A stretch of 64,000 nt of DNA from Onthophagus taurus (taxonomy: Eukaryota; Arthropoda; Insecta; Coleoptera; Scarabaeidae). Position 1 is the first letter of the stretch. Every line of letters starts with the position of its first letter. The notes beneath the pieces were generated by a model, which was not told where the DNA came from, ran no database searches, and saw only the letters and a list, made by a program, of their open reading frames with translations. Below are positions 1 to 12,675 of this stretch, in pieces. Location: positions 6,143,001 through 6,207,000 of the forward strand of contig NC_091972.1 in assembly GCF_036711975.1 (NCBI RefSeq). Direction: 5' to 3'. The position numbers and the translations under genes are program-made.

Positions 1-880
1 ATATCGCTAGAAAATTCTCCTATTTTAGTAAATTAGAATATAATTTTAACGGAAAAAATTGAGACAATTTTCTCCGTCTGATTCGAAAAAAGATCACTCC
101 GGGTGAAAGTCCCAAAGACTCTCTTCTTCTTCGACACGTTGGATATGTCACAACAAGCGATGTACGCTCTATATGTTTGCGTAAACGCAGTGAGGATAAC
201 TCTTTTTCTAAAAGATCTCTCTCTCTCTCGCCCCTCGTTTTCGGAGCACTTTCGAAACTCGTCGAACGGATCTAATAATGTCTCGGAATCAAGAAACTGT
301 GACAAGGAATAGTCTCGAAATATCATCAAACGTAATCATAAAAATAACCATAAAAATTTTCAAGTCAAATTACAACTAATTTGTTGAGTAATTTTATGAA
401 GTCATGTGTATAAGTATGATATACAAATTCGTTGTAAATTTCGACAATAATTTCTATTTAATCGCTTTATTTTTGTGTACACAAAGAACAGAAGCAAATT
501 AATAATTCTACACAAGTTCATGAGTGTAGCAAAATGTTTACCCAGACAACACGCAGGTTTATTTCATAAAAACAAAACGATTTGTACTACTGATTATAAT
601 ATCTTATCACACTTTTTGATAACATCCTGTTATTTTTTTTTTTTAATTTATTTTATTTTTAGTATTTTGTTTCCTTTAAAACATAAAAATTTAAACCACT
701 TCTTTTTAAATTTCAAATCTTATCTCAACAGTAGGATCTCCTCTAACTTTAAGGCGTTGACACGTAAGCGTACCCCCTTTTCGAATTAATCCTGATGACG
801 GCCCATGTTGTTGTTGCTGTTGTTGTTCACGATCCTGAAGTGTGGAAGAAAAGTGGTGGCTGTTGTTTGATCGGTAATCA
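1..880. other. AT-rich sequence without a recognised gene
   Basis: AT-rich sequence with short open frames on both strands that show no recognisable protein family, no domain motif and no consistent splice sites. I see no repeat or RNA gene here. Confidence 0.4.
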
Positions 881-884
881 GTGT

Positions 885-2700
885 GGGCCGTTATGGACAG
901 AAACCGAAGTTCTCGACGGTCGTAAATTCGAAACCCATCCGACTCCTAAACCTCTTCTCTTCTAACGTTCGTTGTAGCGTTGTGTCTTCGTCGTGGGCTC
1001 TCTTGAGGAGTGTGCCGAGTTCGGATGTATCTAGTATAGTAATTATTTCGGCGCGATGCGATCTCGTGAGAACAGGAAATGCTGTGACGTCATCGTCTCT
1101 CGCACTCACAGGTGTATAGGGTGTTTTTGTAAAATGATTATTATCCTTCTTGATTATTGTTCCTGTTGTGTTTTGATGCGGAACGAAAGGAACTAGTTAA
1201 CGAAAAGAAAAAGCGAGGGTGTAGGTTAAAATCTTATTTAATTATATTTCAATTTTTTAAAAACTTACTTTGTTCTAATTGTAAATAATATTTCGTAAGT
1301 TAACTTTGTAGTTTCAGGTTTGTTCAGGCGGAACGAGGTTTTCTTCGGCAAGGTCTATAGAGAGGGCTGAACAGTACCACGTACGTCAGTGGACTCTAGT
1401 TTATTATTGGTTCGGACCGAGCACGTGGTATTCAGCCGACGTCGTCGTGATAGCGATCGGAAGTGGCAAAAAGGCAAAGAGAACAGGGCAATTAAATGTA
1501 ATGGGAGGGCCTTGGGGCATATAAAAAAAGTATATAATATAATGATCCCAGTTCGGTCTTCTATATCTGTACCCTTTTAAAACAAAGTTCTTTGAAAAAA
1601 AAAGTACAACCTTTAACCTATTATTCTTTTTGAATTGTTACAAAAGTTAATTTCAAATAATCTTTTGGTATTATCACTGCATAACAAATGCGAACAACAT
1701 ATACGGTTATATAAAGAGCCCCATCGTACAGTTACCCATTGTTAGAAAACTAGGCGTCCATTTATTCGGAACCTCACCGGTTACGCCACATCCTGCTCCG
1801 GTCTCTTCGTATACCTATATCTCATCTCTCACTCCTCCCTCGGTTTTAAAACAACTATAATTGCGACCGAGTCTGATGCAAAATGAAAAAAAAGTTGCGA
1901 CTCCTGGGAATCGGATGTGACGAAGTACAATGCCCTTCTCCCCTGGACCTTACCGTTTTTCCAGCATGGTTTTAGTGCTAAAGCCCGAATCGGCGCAAGC
2001 ACCGCGCAGATTATGAAACTTCCGGTCGTCGTAGTCGGGAAGAAGAAAACGGCCGTCGACGAGATCTAAGTACAACACTCTAAAAAAAAACGATGAGAGA
2101 ATTTCGCCCGACGAACGTGGGAAGGGCTTTGTTCGGATGAACGCAAGGTTACCAACAAACGTAGAACAGTTAGGTTTCGTTAGGAACTTTGTCTTAATTC
2201 GCAATTAAACCATCGGGTTCACACATATTAAATATATAACTGCACAAAGCATTTAAGCATCTCTAGGGCTTATTAACTACTTTTATAGTTACGGTTTTAG
2301 ATACTAATTAAGATGACCCGATAACCTTTTTGAATTAGTGCGAGAAAGAAAGCTTAAAAAAATATGCTTATTGACACCATTATGTAAGTAAAAAATAGTA
2401 ACTATGGGGATACTTGACGGAAGCTTTCTACGAATGACAAGAGGCATTTTAGAAAGTCCAGTGGCGGCGAAATTGACAGAAGCGGATTTTCAATGGACCG
2501 AAGTTGAACGTCTCGGTTCTGTTTACTACAGAGGAGGTTATAGGAGTTGGGGCGGAGCGCTTTCCGCGGAACTAATCCGCGAGCAACTGAACCGTAGCCG
2601 AACCGTTTCATTATGCGCTGTTACGCGGCCCATGAAGTTGCCAGCGTTCGGAAACAAAGTGAAGAAATAACCCGCAAGGCGGACACACATCAGCGACCAA
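885..2700. other. GC/CpG-rich non-coding blocks, including a perfect CRE-type palindrome
   Basis: Three GC-rich blocks (about 890-1130, 1740-2190 and 2440-2690) stand out from AT-rich surroundings. Open frames run through them on both strands, which is what GC-rich DNA gives by chance, and none looks like a known protein. A perfect TGACGTCA palindrome (the cAMP-response/CREB-type site) lies at 1085-1092. I read these as possible regulatory DNA; that is inference. Confidence 0.3.
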
Positions 2701-4899
2701 ATAAACATAACCATAAAAAAAGATGAAGAAAGAAAAAAACCGTTAAACGTATTGAAACAAAGATCATTGAATGAACATTTAATTGAGGAAAATGATTTTT
2801 TCTTCTAAAATCGATTCTAAAATATCAATGCCTTTTAAATGACAAAAATTGGTAATGAAATGAACCGTTTAAAATCAATAATAATACACGTTAGTAACAG
2901 TTTTGTTACTCTGTTACTCTCCATTTGCTGTTGTTTTCAGTTTATTAAGGAACTGATTGTTGGTTCTGCTGAGTCAGTATTTCACCGAGATTTGTCTAAC
3001 TTTACTTGGAATAGGAGCTTAATGAAGAGCTTGGTAAAAACTTGAGATTGACTTCTTTTTTTTATATGGAGATTCTGTTAAGACAACGTTCTTTCGCCTC
3101 CACCGATGTTAGTTATCACACCTTGGAATGGCAGAATTTACCTCATTAAATCTTCTATCCGGCGTGCCATCATTAAAGTTGGCTGAAACCTCACCGTTTT
3201 TATCATCCCACTGACAAAGATGTCTTTTTTAATTGCTGTACTAAGCAAAGTCAATTTCAATTATTTAGCTCCAGATATCATCTCTGCACTAGAAGGCGTG
3301 GATCTGGATGGATCAACCACCTGTTTCTGTAGTTGTTGAAGTTAGTAAGAACAATATGTTATTAAATATAGCTTTGATCACCCCAAGTTCTTAATATGTA
3401 TTGAGTGACACGATGTGACACGGGAAGTCTTTTTTTAAAAACTTCTACAAACCTTTCAGATCATACAATACATGACACAGCAGTTATCCATCTAGTGATA
3501 TGTATACAGTTCAACCTCCTGGTGGTAATCCTAATTCAATCATTGAGGGCGTGTACACTCCACTTGCTGACATACAAATAAGACAAGTTAAAGTTTCGCC
3601 CTTTTCTGGACATGTTAAGAAGCCGACTTACCCCTTGAGAGCAACTACTTCAAATGGTGGATTCATCATGTAAATCCATTATGGGGTTGAAACCATCTCA
3701 CGTAGTTTGTGTAGCTTAGAGCATTGAAAATCAATCTTACTGAGTACTTTGCTTATTATTATACCATGTTTTATATGCGTTCCTTTATTACCTGAGTTTA
3801 AAGTATTTGGTCCTCCATACACTTTGTGTAGTAATAGTAGCTGAGAATTTGGAAATAAAGTAATTTAAGAGTTACGTTATTTAACGATCATATAGACAGC
3901 AAATGCTATCTTTTAAGCACAGCGTTTAACGTGATTGACGTTTTTGGTCACTGTTTGAATTCTCTTAAAGTAGATGTGGCAAACTGATATTTCAAATCGA
4001 GTTAGTTATCATTATTATTATTCGTTATTGACAAACAAAAATAAACAAGTCAACAAACTTTTTATCTGTAGGTACATTAAAATTATATAAAAGGATAAAT
4101 ATAACATTTATTACCTTTTATGGATTTAACAAATTGACATCATTTTAATAAAATAATTTGGCTTACAATTAGTTTTTGAATAGAATTCTTTATATGAACT
4201 CAAGAGATTAAGATTTCACATAGTAATTGAGTATTTTAATGCATTGGTGTGACAAAACCTATTTTATTATCAAATTATTTAACACTTATAGTATTTAACT
4301 GTTATATTACTATGGGAAACTCTGAGTAGGAAAGGTTTTGAAAAGGAAGTGCTCTTCATTATCTTTTTATCTGAAGAAGTAATTAACCCAGAAAAATTAG
4401 TATCCTGTTCTTTTTACGGGTTACAATTATTTCGACATTACTTTCAACCATTAACTGTTTAAAACTCGTTATGCATCAGCATTTACAAAAAAAATGTTGC
4501 GCAACTTTATTATTTATCTTTTAATTTAAAAATTAAGCATTAAGATTGTCGGGTAAATAAAATTTCTTCATAGTAAAAAGTATATACTAAAAGCTACTTT
4601 CTAAAGAATTAAAATAAAGTAAACGATCATTGCTTCTGGTGATGTCTAGGGTTTTAATTAAATGACCTCATTTGCTATTGTGAATAAATCTTCTGCACCC
4701 GAGGTCAGCGATGGGAAAGAAGTTATGCAAATGCCAGAACAGTGTGGTGTTTTTTTAATTAAAGGATTATGAGATAGGATGTTGTTTGTTTAAACGTCAT
4801 TCAAATAAAATTTAGAGATTTTATAATTTATAGAAAACTTTGGAAAATATTTATTCATCACACAATTAATTTAAAATTTAATTAACCTATATGTTACGA
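2701..4899. other. AT-rich region with a possible decayed coding relic at 3120-3675
   Basis: Mostly AT-rich. Between about 3120 and 3675 short plus-strand peptides look more protein-like than chance. One 57-residue frame (3500-3673) begins MYTVQPPGGNPNSIIEGVYT, and a second frame near 3219-3330 contains KVNFNYLAPDIISALEGVDL. They lie in different frames, separated by stops, so this would be a broken gene or transposon relic. I do not recognise the family. The rest (3700-4900) shows nothing notable. Confidence 0.25.
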
Positions 4900-6000
4900 T
4901 CGAGAAAATTAATAAATCCGAGCGAGATTTTCCATCGTGGAAACCAGGCGAAGATGTTCCCGCGGTTATTAGCCGTAATTTAATGAAGATTAACGCGCTC
5001 CTTTGCACGGTAATCAGCCGTCAAGATCTGCCTCTTCTTCGCGTAACTTCCTAACACCACACGATGGAGGAGAAAGTCACCATCGTCATCACCGTTACCA
5101 TCTCGCGCCACGGCTAATTAAAACGCGATGAAAATTTGTCCCTTCTTCTACTTCTTCGCTAATAGACGAAGAACTAGAAGAAACCAGTCTCGTTTCAAGC
5201 AGTAACACCGAAAACTTTCTTTTGACGCTCTCCCAGACGTGAGTAAAAAGAAAGCTAAGAAATTCTCATTATCTTTTTCGACGTTTTGCAAGGTGAAAAG
5301 AAGTTTTTGGTTCTAAAAGAAGTGTTGAAGGGGAAAGAGTTGAAGGGAGGCGAAGACGTCCGGACGAATGTTAATTGCGTGTGCGGTGACCCGCACCAAC
5401 AACGTTTCATATCGGAGCCATCAGCAAACGCCACTCACCTTACCGACCACCGGAACCGGAAACTGACGCCCGACGAACTCCGGTTATATAGCAGAAGAAG
5501 ACGGTTTCTCGTAAATGATGATTTTTTGCCTTTTTTCTTTCACAAAAAGAAACTTTAGCTTTATAAAAGAAGATTTATTTCTTAACTTCTTCATTTTTCC
5601 CTTTTTTTTTGATAAAGTGTTATGGGTTTCGATCGCTCACCGGGTTTCCCCCCACAACAGGGGGGAATATTTATAGAAACCATACGTTGTCGGATATCGC
5701 GTCGAAGGATCTCCTGCTACTTCTTCGGACGACGCGCGGCGAGCAGCACAGGTGTCTTCTGGTGGAGACAAGCTGCCTAGATCGAACGGGGAGATCCTTC
5801 TTGCTCTGTGTATGAGTGTGTGTGTGGAAAAGAAGAAGCAAGGAGGCGAACATCGGCGGGAAAGTTTCGCGGCGACCGTCGTCGATTAGACGGCGATTAT
5901 AGTCGTAACCGGGGCGCAAGAAGTGACGCTGAAATCGACGACGAAGACACTTCGAAAGCGAAACACTGTGGACGAGGATATGCTTCGATGACTAACTTTT
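4900..6000. other. GC-rich non-coding blocks
   Basis: Two GC-rich stretches (about 4900-5520 and 5640-5990) contain TAATTA/TTAAT-type homeodomain-like words among CpG-rich sequence. Open frames of 60-90 codons on both strands are rich in Arg and Ser and match nothing I know. Possibly regulatory DNA; no gene can be supported. Confidence 0.3.
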
Positions 6001-6355
6001 AAAATTACACTTTTATGATTTTTACTTTTTTTAAATGTGTGTGTATGCCTTTTCCTTTCTAAATTTTATTTCAATTTAAAGTTAGGAAAGAAAAAGTTTC
6101 CAAAACAGTGAATTTTTTTATTTACAATTAAATTTTTTATGGTGTCATGCAAATTTTGCGCTTTGTAGGTACTGCTTGAAAGACAACATTCATATTAAAA
6201 ACACACTTCCTGAAATACATACTGCCGAACCACCACGGCACTATTCTCTAATATTTATGGAAAAGCTCACAGATTGAGAATTAGCTAGTAGTAATTACTC
6301 CGTGTGTCTATGAAAATATTGTTTGATGTTTCGGATGTCATGGCGGGTGCCAAAA

Positions 6356-6811
6356 GAATATTGACGATATTCGTCAAGATGTTGCAAAAGTGTTAAAAAC
6401 AGCAAAACCACCAAAGTCCAACTTGACTGAAGCTTTACGAAGTATAAGATGGTGATGGACAGAAAGGAATACGAGCACAAGATGGATTCAGGCACATAAT
6501 GGAATATTAAGAAGAATATCACAGATAAAATAGTTAGGACGATGAAGAACCTAATTAAGACGACGGATATTCCAACACAGGAACAGAAAAACTTGCTTGT
6601 ACAAACACCAATAGCACCAAGGATTGATGCTTTAGTAAGGTTCCATAAATGCAATTACTTTAACAAGTTAAATTTTCCTGGATTCATATGACTTATAGTA
6701 AACTTGGACGTGGAATCAGGTTTTGCCAAAGTGGAGGTAAAAGATGCCGTGGAAAGTCTATGAGAAAAACTTATACCAGAAGGATTATCGAGTTACGTCC
6801 CAGAACTTGTA
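6356..6811 (+). pseudogene. Penelope-like element reverse transcriptase, 5' part (decayed)
   Basis: Pieces of a Penelope-like retroelement reverse transcriptase can be followed in order across frameshifts and stops: DIRQDVAKVLKTAKPPKSNL, then MVMDRKEYEHKM (the region before the fingers), then IDALVRFHK, where functional elements have a GLPKIHK-like motif, then LDVESGFAKVEVKDAVESL, matching the family's DVxSLFTxVP block. At least two frame changes and several stops show it is dead. It breaks off exactly at a TIR-element insertion and resumes after it at about 8079. Confidence 0.7.
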
Positions 6812-8078
6812 CAGGATGGGTCAAATTGGACACTTTTAAAGAGATACTCCTCTTTCTATAAGAGATACAGGAAAAATGATATCAGTGTCTGAGGCTCGAT
6901 TTTTATAAGAAACTTAATGGCGAAAACCGCATATCGATATCACTTACGGTTTCAGAGATACAGGGTATTTTTAAAAAAGAGCACTTTCGAAAAGTCGTTA
7001 TAACTTTTTTCTTATTAAAAAATCTTCCTTTCTGTGAAAACACTTCCAAAGCAAGTTTTTATGTGGAATTCGATGGAATAAGTTACCTTTCTCTCTTTCA
7101 GTAGTTATTAACATAAAAATGATTTCGTCAACAACACTTTCGATTTGTTGCCTTAATATGTCCAAATATTATCTGGAGCTAAGTGAACCATCATAAATAA
7201 ATGGACCGATAATTCGACCTGTAAAAATCCAAGCCCATACGCTAAAACCAAACCTTCCTTGATTCCTCCGCTCCACAATTAAATGGGGGTTTTGCTGTGC
7301 CCATGTATGCGAATTGTAGCGGTTGAAAATGCCAGCACTACTCACATACGCTTCATCTGTCTAAATATAATTTAAAGAAAAATTGCGTGCTTCGTCACAT
7401 TTTTCCAAGAACCACTTTTCTGAGGTAATGGACTTTGCTAGTTCTGTATGTGCATTTTTCATAATTTTCATATGACATTATAAAAGTTGACGACAACTAA
7501 GAAATACTCTAACGATAAGCACCAACACTTATAACTTGAATCAAAATTTGACAGATCATAAACAATGCATTTGTTTTATCGAAGCGCCGTCAAAGCCCAC
7601 TAGCCTACTAATACGCAGTTAAAAATCTTAAAAGTTTTCAAGTTGTATATTTCAAAGAAGACTTGAACGAAATATCAAGTGTGCTATATTTTTGGAAAGG
7701 AAATTTTATGCTCTCCTCGAATTTGCAAAAATATGGGGTGTTCCATTTAAAAAAATAATTTATTTGTCAATAATTACTAAAATATTGCTTTGAGGGAAAG
7801 CTAACTTATACGATCAAATTCTATATAAAAAGTTGCTTTGGAAATGTTTTCACAGAAAGGAAGATTTTTCAATAAGAAAAAGTTATGATGAAAATTTCTC
7901 GAAAATGCACTTTTTTGAAAAACACCCTATATCTTTGAAACCGTAAGAGATATTGATATGCGGTTTTCGCCATTAAGTTTCTTATTAAAATCGAGCTTCA
8001 GACAGTGATATCATTTTTCCTCTATCTCTTATAGAAAGAGGAGTTTGCCTTTAAAAGTGTCCAATTTGGTCCATCCTG
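6812..8078. mobile_element. Tc1/mariner-type TIR element inserted in the Penelope-like RT
   Basis: A 1.27-kb element bounded by TA dinucleotides. It begins CAGGATGGGTCAAATTGG and ends with the matching inverted sequence CCAATTTGGTCCATCCTG. The terminal inverted repeats extend roughly 250 bp inward with mismatches. Between them (about 7090-7430, minus strand) are decayed pieces of a DDE transposase, for example FGFSVWAWIFTGRIIGPFIY followed by a DGSLSSRYYLDIL-like stretch. Taking the element out rejoins the flanking Penelope reading order, so it is a later insertion. The transposase is broken and the copy is non-autonomous. Confidence 0.75.
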
Positions 8079-8340
8079 TACAGATTTATCTGTCAACTTA
8101 TTTAAGCTGGATCGCCGATATCACCTGTCATCGCCAACTTTAATATGGAGCAATTTTACAAAGCGGCATTAAAAATCAGTCATTGGAAACCAAAGTTATG
8201 GCTGTGATACGTGGATGAGATAATGTTCACCATGGACTAAGAAAAGGACCATTCCTCGATATGTTAAATACGGAGTGATCATCACAACATTAGCCTCCAC
8301 AGAAAATGGAGGTTTGAGTAAAAATTGTTTGAATTCCAAT
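8079..8340 (+). pseudogene. Penelope-like element reverse transcriptase, 3' part (decayed)
   Basis: Continuation of the reverse transcriptase interrupted at 6812. Near 8170-8230 it carries KPKLWL, a stop, then YVDEIMF. This corresponds to the catalytic YVDD block of Penelope-like reverse transcriptases, here degraded to YVDE. It is followed by KGPFLDML, matching the family's LPFLDVL motif. Stops and frame changes make it non-functional. The order of motifs agrees with the 5' part, so both belong to one old copy. Confidence 0.65.
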
Positions 8341-8344
8341 AAAA

Positions 8345-8910
8345 GTTTGAAATAAGTTGCAACTAATATATGAATACAGTAACCATAGTTACGAAACTAC
8401 TATACACTTGCACTGTCCCACATAAAATGCATTATAGCTTAATAGTACTAGGTACGTACAATTGGGTACTTTTGCAAAGGAAAAATTTTGCTTAAAAAAG
8501 ATGGCGTCCTTATGATAACTTTGAGTTTCCGGCTTAAGAAACGCCCTGGTAAACCCGAATGTTTCTGGTTCTAGGTCTAGTGTTAGTTCTAGTTTTACAC
8601 TAGCACTATTACTAGAACTAACACAAGACCTAATCTAAAACTAGAATCATTCGGGTTTGGGAGACATGCGTAAAATCCCAATGTTTCTAGTTCTCGGTCT
8701 AGTGTTAGTTCTAGTTTTGTACTAGAGCTAACACAAGACCTAGAACTAGAATCATTCGGGTTTAGCCGTTTTAAGAGACGTGCGGCTAAACCCGAATGTT
8801 TCTAGTTCTAGCTCTACTGTTAGTGCTAGTTTTAATTGTTATTTAGCGTTATATTGTGGTATATTTTTATTGAACGAAAAGTCGAACTAACACTAGACCT
8901 CATTCACTGG
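8345..8910. repeat. CTAGTTCTAGGTCTAGTG repeat family, about three units
   Basis: After a leader shared with the copy at 30.9 kb (it contains TGTCCCACATAAAATGCA), about three units of the palindromic repeat follow. Each unit has the form CCCGAATGTTTCTAGTTC..TCTAGTGTTAGTTCTAG on one side and the inverse on the other. Spacing is about 121-127 bp. Units differ by several bases and one is partial, so this is an older or less homogenised copy than the array at 58 kb. Confidence 0.8.
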
Positions 8911-9595
8911 ATACAAGTTCATCATTTTATACTTATGAAGTAATATTGAATTTCTATTAAACTATCTGGTAATACATTATTTTACACTTGTTTTGAATTG
9001 GATGAAATTTTAGATAAGATATATTCAGTTAGGTTGGAGTGTATGTATATTAATAAATCGTCAATTTTCCGCTTTGTAGTCTGTCGGTTTGTATTACCAT
9101 AACTAACCAACAGCGAAACATCCGCATTGTTCCACAGATTGAAATCTCGACCATTCCGGTTAATTAAACGCGTAATTGTTATTTACGCGTGTGTGTGTGT
9201 GTGTTCCGAAACCGTTTAAAAACATTTTGCAAATATCCACAGAACTAACGCAGTATTACAAAACATAACCCACTATAAACACGTTTACCGGATTTAAAAA
9301 ATTATTATTATTTTTATGTTGCAAAACACCCCGTTTCGTGTGTACAACAATTTCAAGTCAACAACTCCAGTTAATTTGTAAGGAGTCGTAACATAAACAC
9401 AAATTTATTGTCGGTGTTGTAACTTGTAACCATATCTTAGGATATGGAAGAAGGAATGTTGTGCAAAGTTTTTACGGGTTTTTGATTTGAAACTTTATAC
9501 TAATTACATATCGTAACGCGTCAAAGGTGCACTTAACTAATACTTTACGTATACACAAAAACAATCAAAAGTCTTGAAAGAATAAAATTAGTTAT
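8911..9595. other. AT-rich sequence with a GT microsatellite
   Basis: No gene seen. A short GT run lies at about 9189-9204. Confidence 0.4.
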
Positions 9596-9599
9596 GTCC

Positions 9600-10440
9600 C
9601 GTGGTCGTCGTTGTCGTGCTGTGGTTTATGGTCTCAATTATTGCGTCTCCATATAATTTGAACGGGGCATATCGCACCGAAACGCGTCGTCGTCGTGGGC
9701 TTTTACTCTCTCCACGATCTCCGGTCGTCTGTTATTATTTCCGAGGGTCGCGTGGGCTGCCAACCTCCTCGCTCTGCGCTCGCTCTTGTGCTGTATGCAA
9801 ATATATCGGCGATATAACTCTCTGAGCACTCGCTCTCTGGTGTGCTATCGGATCGACGACGCCGCGCGGTCGTCGTTATTATTGTTATTAGCGGTGACTA
9901 TATTTTCAGAAAGATTAACACATTCAAGATTGACGAGATACAGGTGGACGAACAAGCGTAGGGTTGAAAATAATTTATCAAATCAAAAATCGCCAATCTT
10001 ATTTTAAATCGCATTAGAATTAGGCAAAAAGAACTCGTTGTGTTTTTGTGGATCAATTCTTGATTTATGCAAACGGGACCAAAACCACATCAAACCGTCC
10101 CACAATCGGCTCTTCGAGCAATTGAATTATGGCCGCATGAATATGGTGATTGCAGGGCGTACGACGAAACGTGTAATTTTGCGATTTTTAAATTTGTCGT
10201 CAAATGGGGGTCTCAACGAGTACATATAGAGAGAAATGTCGCGACAATCTACGACGACGTTGAAGTCGACCTGAAATCTCCTTCAACGACCACGACGATA
10301 ATATCGTTTCTCATCGCCGCCGCCGACAAAAAGTGACTTACGGCGTACTATTTAAGAGTGCTCGCCCCTTATTAATAAAAAAACGACACCGCGCGGCGCC
10401 CGCCCCCTCGCAGATAATGTTCTCCCTAATAACTATAATC
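9600..10440. other. GC-rich non-coding blocks
   Basis: Two CpG-rich blocks (about 9600-9900 and 10060-10430) with repeated GTCGTCGT words and several CGCG sites. Open frames on both strands are short, Arg/Ser-rich and mutually overlapping; none resembles a known protein. Candidate regulatory DNA by composition only. Confidence 0.3.
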
Positions 10441-12246
10441 ATCCAAGAGTAAATATATAATCAATTTGATGCCAGGGTCTGAGGACGCCCACGATCTCTC
10501 TTTCTCATAATCTCTTTCTCTTTTCATCTTTCTCAATCTCATTCAGAAAACATCTTTAAGATTTTTAAAGAAGGGTCATGTTACAAAGTCTTTATGTAAC
10601 TGATTTTACCTCATCTACATCAATAAGTATTTATACAAGAAATGAGTCAACAATAGATTCACTGTTGGAATATAAAAAGAAAGGTTTGCTGACATAATAA
10701 TTTTTTATAAAGAAGCAACGTTCATTATCAAAGTGCTCCTGTAACTTTTTGGGCAAGGTTTTCTTGCAGTGGTTATTTGTCAGTCAGCGGGAGGTAGGCG
10801 ACATTCCTCTTCTTATCTGTCAATCTCTTCACTTCTTTCGTCTTCCTTGATTTGTCAATATCCAATGTGTCAGCTAATAGGGTAGCCAACATTTATCTTA
10901 TTTAGAAATAAATATAACAAATTTTAAAAATTTCTAGAAATTCGTAAACTTAATAGATTTGAATCAGGTATATGTGACATTTCAAAGAAGTTTTGCCGTT
11001 GAATCCATAATGACGAGAACGATGGCGACAAAGAGGTGTGAAGCACCTCTTTACAAGACACCGATTGCCCGCCACAAGAGAGTATAGAGCGCAGCGCGGT
11101 GGTAGAAAGAATTAAAGATGCACGACGAGACCCTTATTGTTCACGAACGTCGTCGTGTGCGTCTTTTTATCCACGTGTGCGATCGGCCAGGTTAATAAGC
11201 ACGCGTTTCATAATTTCCCATTGTCGGGTTAATAATAATTTTCGTGTTTAGCCCAACGTCGTCGTCGTCGTCGTCGCCAGGTGCGTACAATATCTTTTTT
11301 CTTGGGCGGGGAACTAATACAAAAAAAAATCACGGAGGAGTAGTATTCGTTTTATGAACTTCCTCTGCCTTTAAATGCCCATCATCAAAACACGACCGTG
11401 ATGCAATCAAATTTTTTTAAACATGTATGTGGGTTTATTCGCTTTCACCTATGACAGCAAGATAATTGCGTTTCTAAATTATTCTAAATCTGAATATATC
11501 TGGAATTATTAAAGAACGAAACAAAGAGAATATCGGAATAATAATAATAATATTAATCGTGATTAGTTTTGTTAAAAATCAAGATTCGCACGGTGAGGCG
11601 CAGAGGGGAGGGGGAAAAGCGCCGCCGGAAGAAAGAGGCATCAGGCTAATTATAAGGTCGCTCATTTTATTAACATTGATAAAATTTCAATTTCATGAGG
11701 CAACAACAGAGTCGTAATGACTCAATCGACACCGGTCGCCCTGAGCTAACGGAAAAATTCTTCGAAGCCATCAGAACAATAGTCGACCCCGTTTTTAAAA
11801 TCAAAAATGGAACGATGCTTATTAATAAGAAGCTCTTTTAACCTATATTATCTGACCTCCAATTAACCCAGAACTAATCCATCTAAAAATATCTATTGAA
11901 AACTATCAATACAAATATTTGGGATTTGATTGAGTCTTTTTGATATTTTATTCAATGAACATGAAGTCAAACGTGATAGTTTAGTACTACAATAATTTCG
12001 TCTATTGGTAAAGGGGAGTAAATAAAAAATTTTTAGAATCCTTAGACACCTTTAGAATACCCATCCATATTGGCGAATAACAATAACATGCTTTTTAGTG
12101 TGTTTGTCGCCATGACAGTCATAGATTTTGAATTTATAGTAAAAGCCAGAAACTGTTAGTCATTCCCTCGGTGTAATAGTCTGTCTTCAATGAGGCCTTG
12201 GCTTAGGTGGTTTGCAACCGAGACGCTATAACTGATATCACAACTG
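10441..12246. other. Gene-free sequence with GC-rich patches
   Basis: Mostly AT-rich, with GC-rich patches at about 11000-11300 and 11580-11640. A GTC trinucleotide run lies at about 11258-11276. No open frame has recognisable content. Confidence 0.35.
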
Positions 12247-12283
12247 TACAGGATGGCCAAAGATGGGTGCAAAGTGCTGTATC

Positions 12284-12553
12284 CAGTGTTGCCGTTTCGG
12301 TACAATTGTACTGAATTTAGTACGATTTCATGGTTAAAGTACGTGCAAGTAGCAATTCAGTACAAAATTTTTAATCGGTACATTTTTGGGAATGCTTTTT
12401 TTGGCCGTTTCTGATCTTCCCGCAATTTATTCAATCGCAATTTTCAGTACTTCTTGCAAGTTTTGTTTTACCTTATTACTAAAGAAAAGAGTCTCCTCAA
12501 TTTTCTCTCTCAATTCAGTATGTTTTTTTCATTTTCAGCGTGCAGCAACACTG
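12284..12553. mobile_element. Small non-autonomous hAT element (270 bp)
   Basis: Begins CAGTGTTGCC and ends GCAACACTG, typical hAT ends. It is flanked by an 8-bp target duplication, gctgtatc on the left and actgtatc on the right (7 of 8 identical). It sits inside the left terminal repeat of the element starting at 12249, so it inserted later. Too short for a transposase. Confidence 0.8.
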
Positions 12554-12675
12554 ACTGTATCTCGGAAAGCACCATTGTAGACTTGCGGTAAAAAATGTAA
12601 TAACTAAAGTGGCTGGTTTTCTTGGATTTCAGCTATATTAACATAAAAAAAGTTATATCCCTTTTAAAGCTTATA

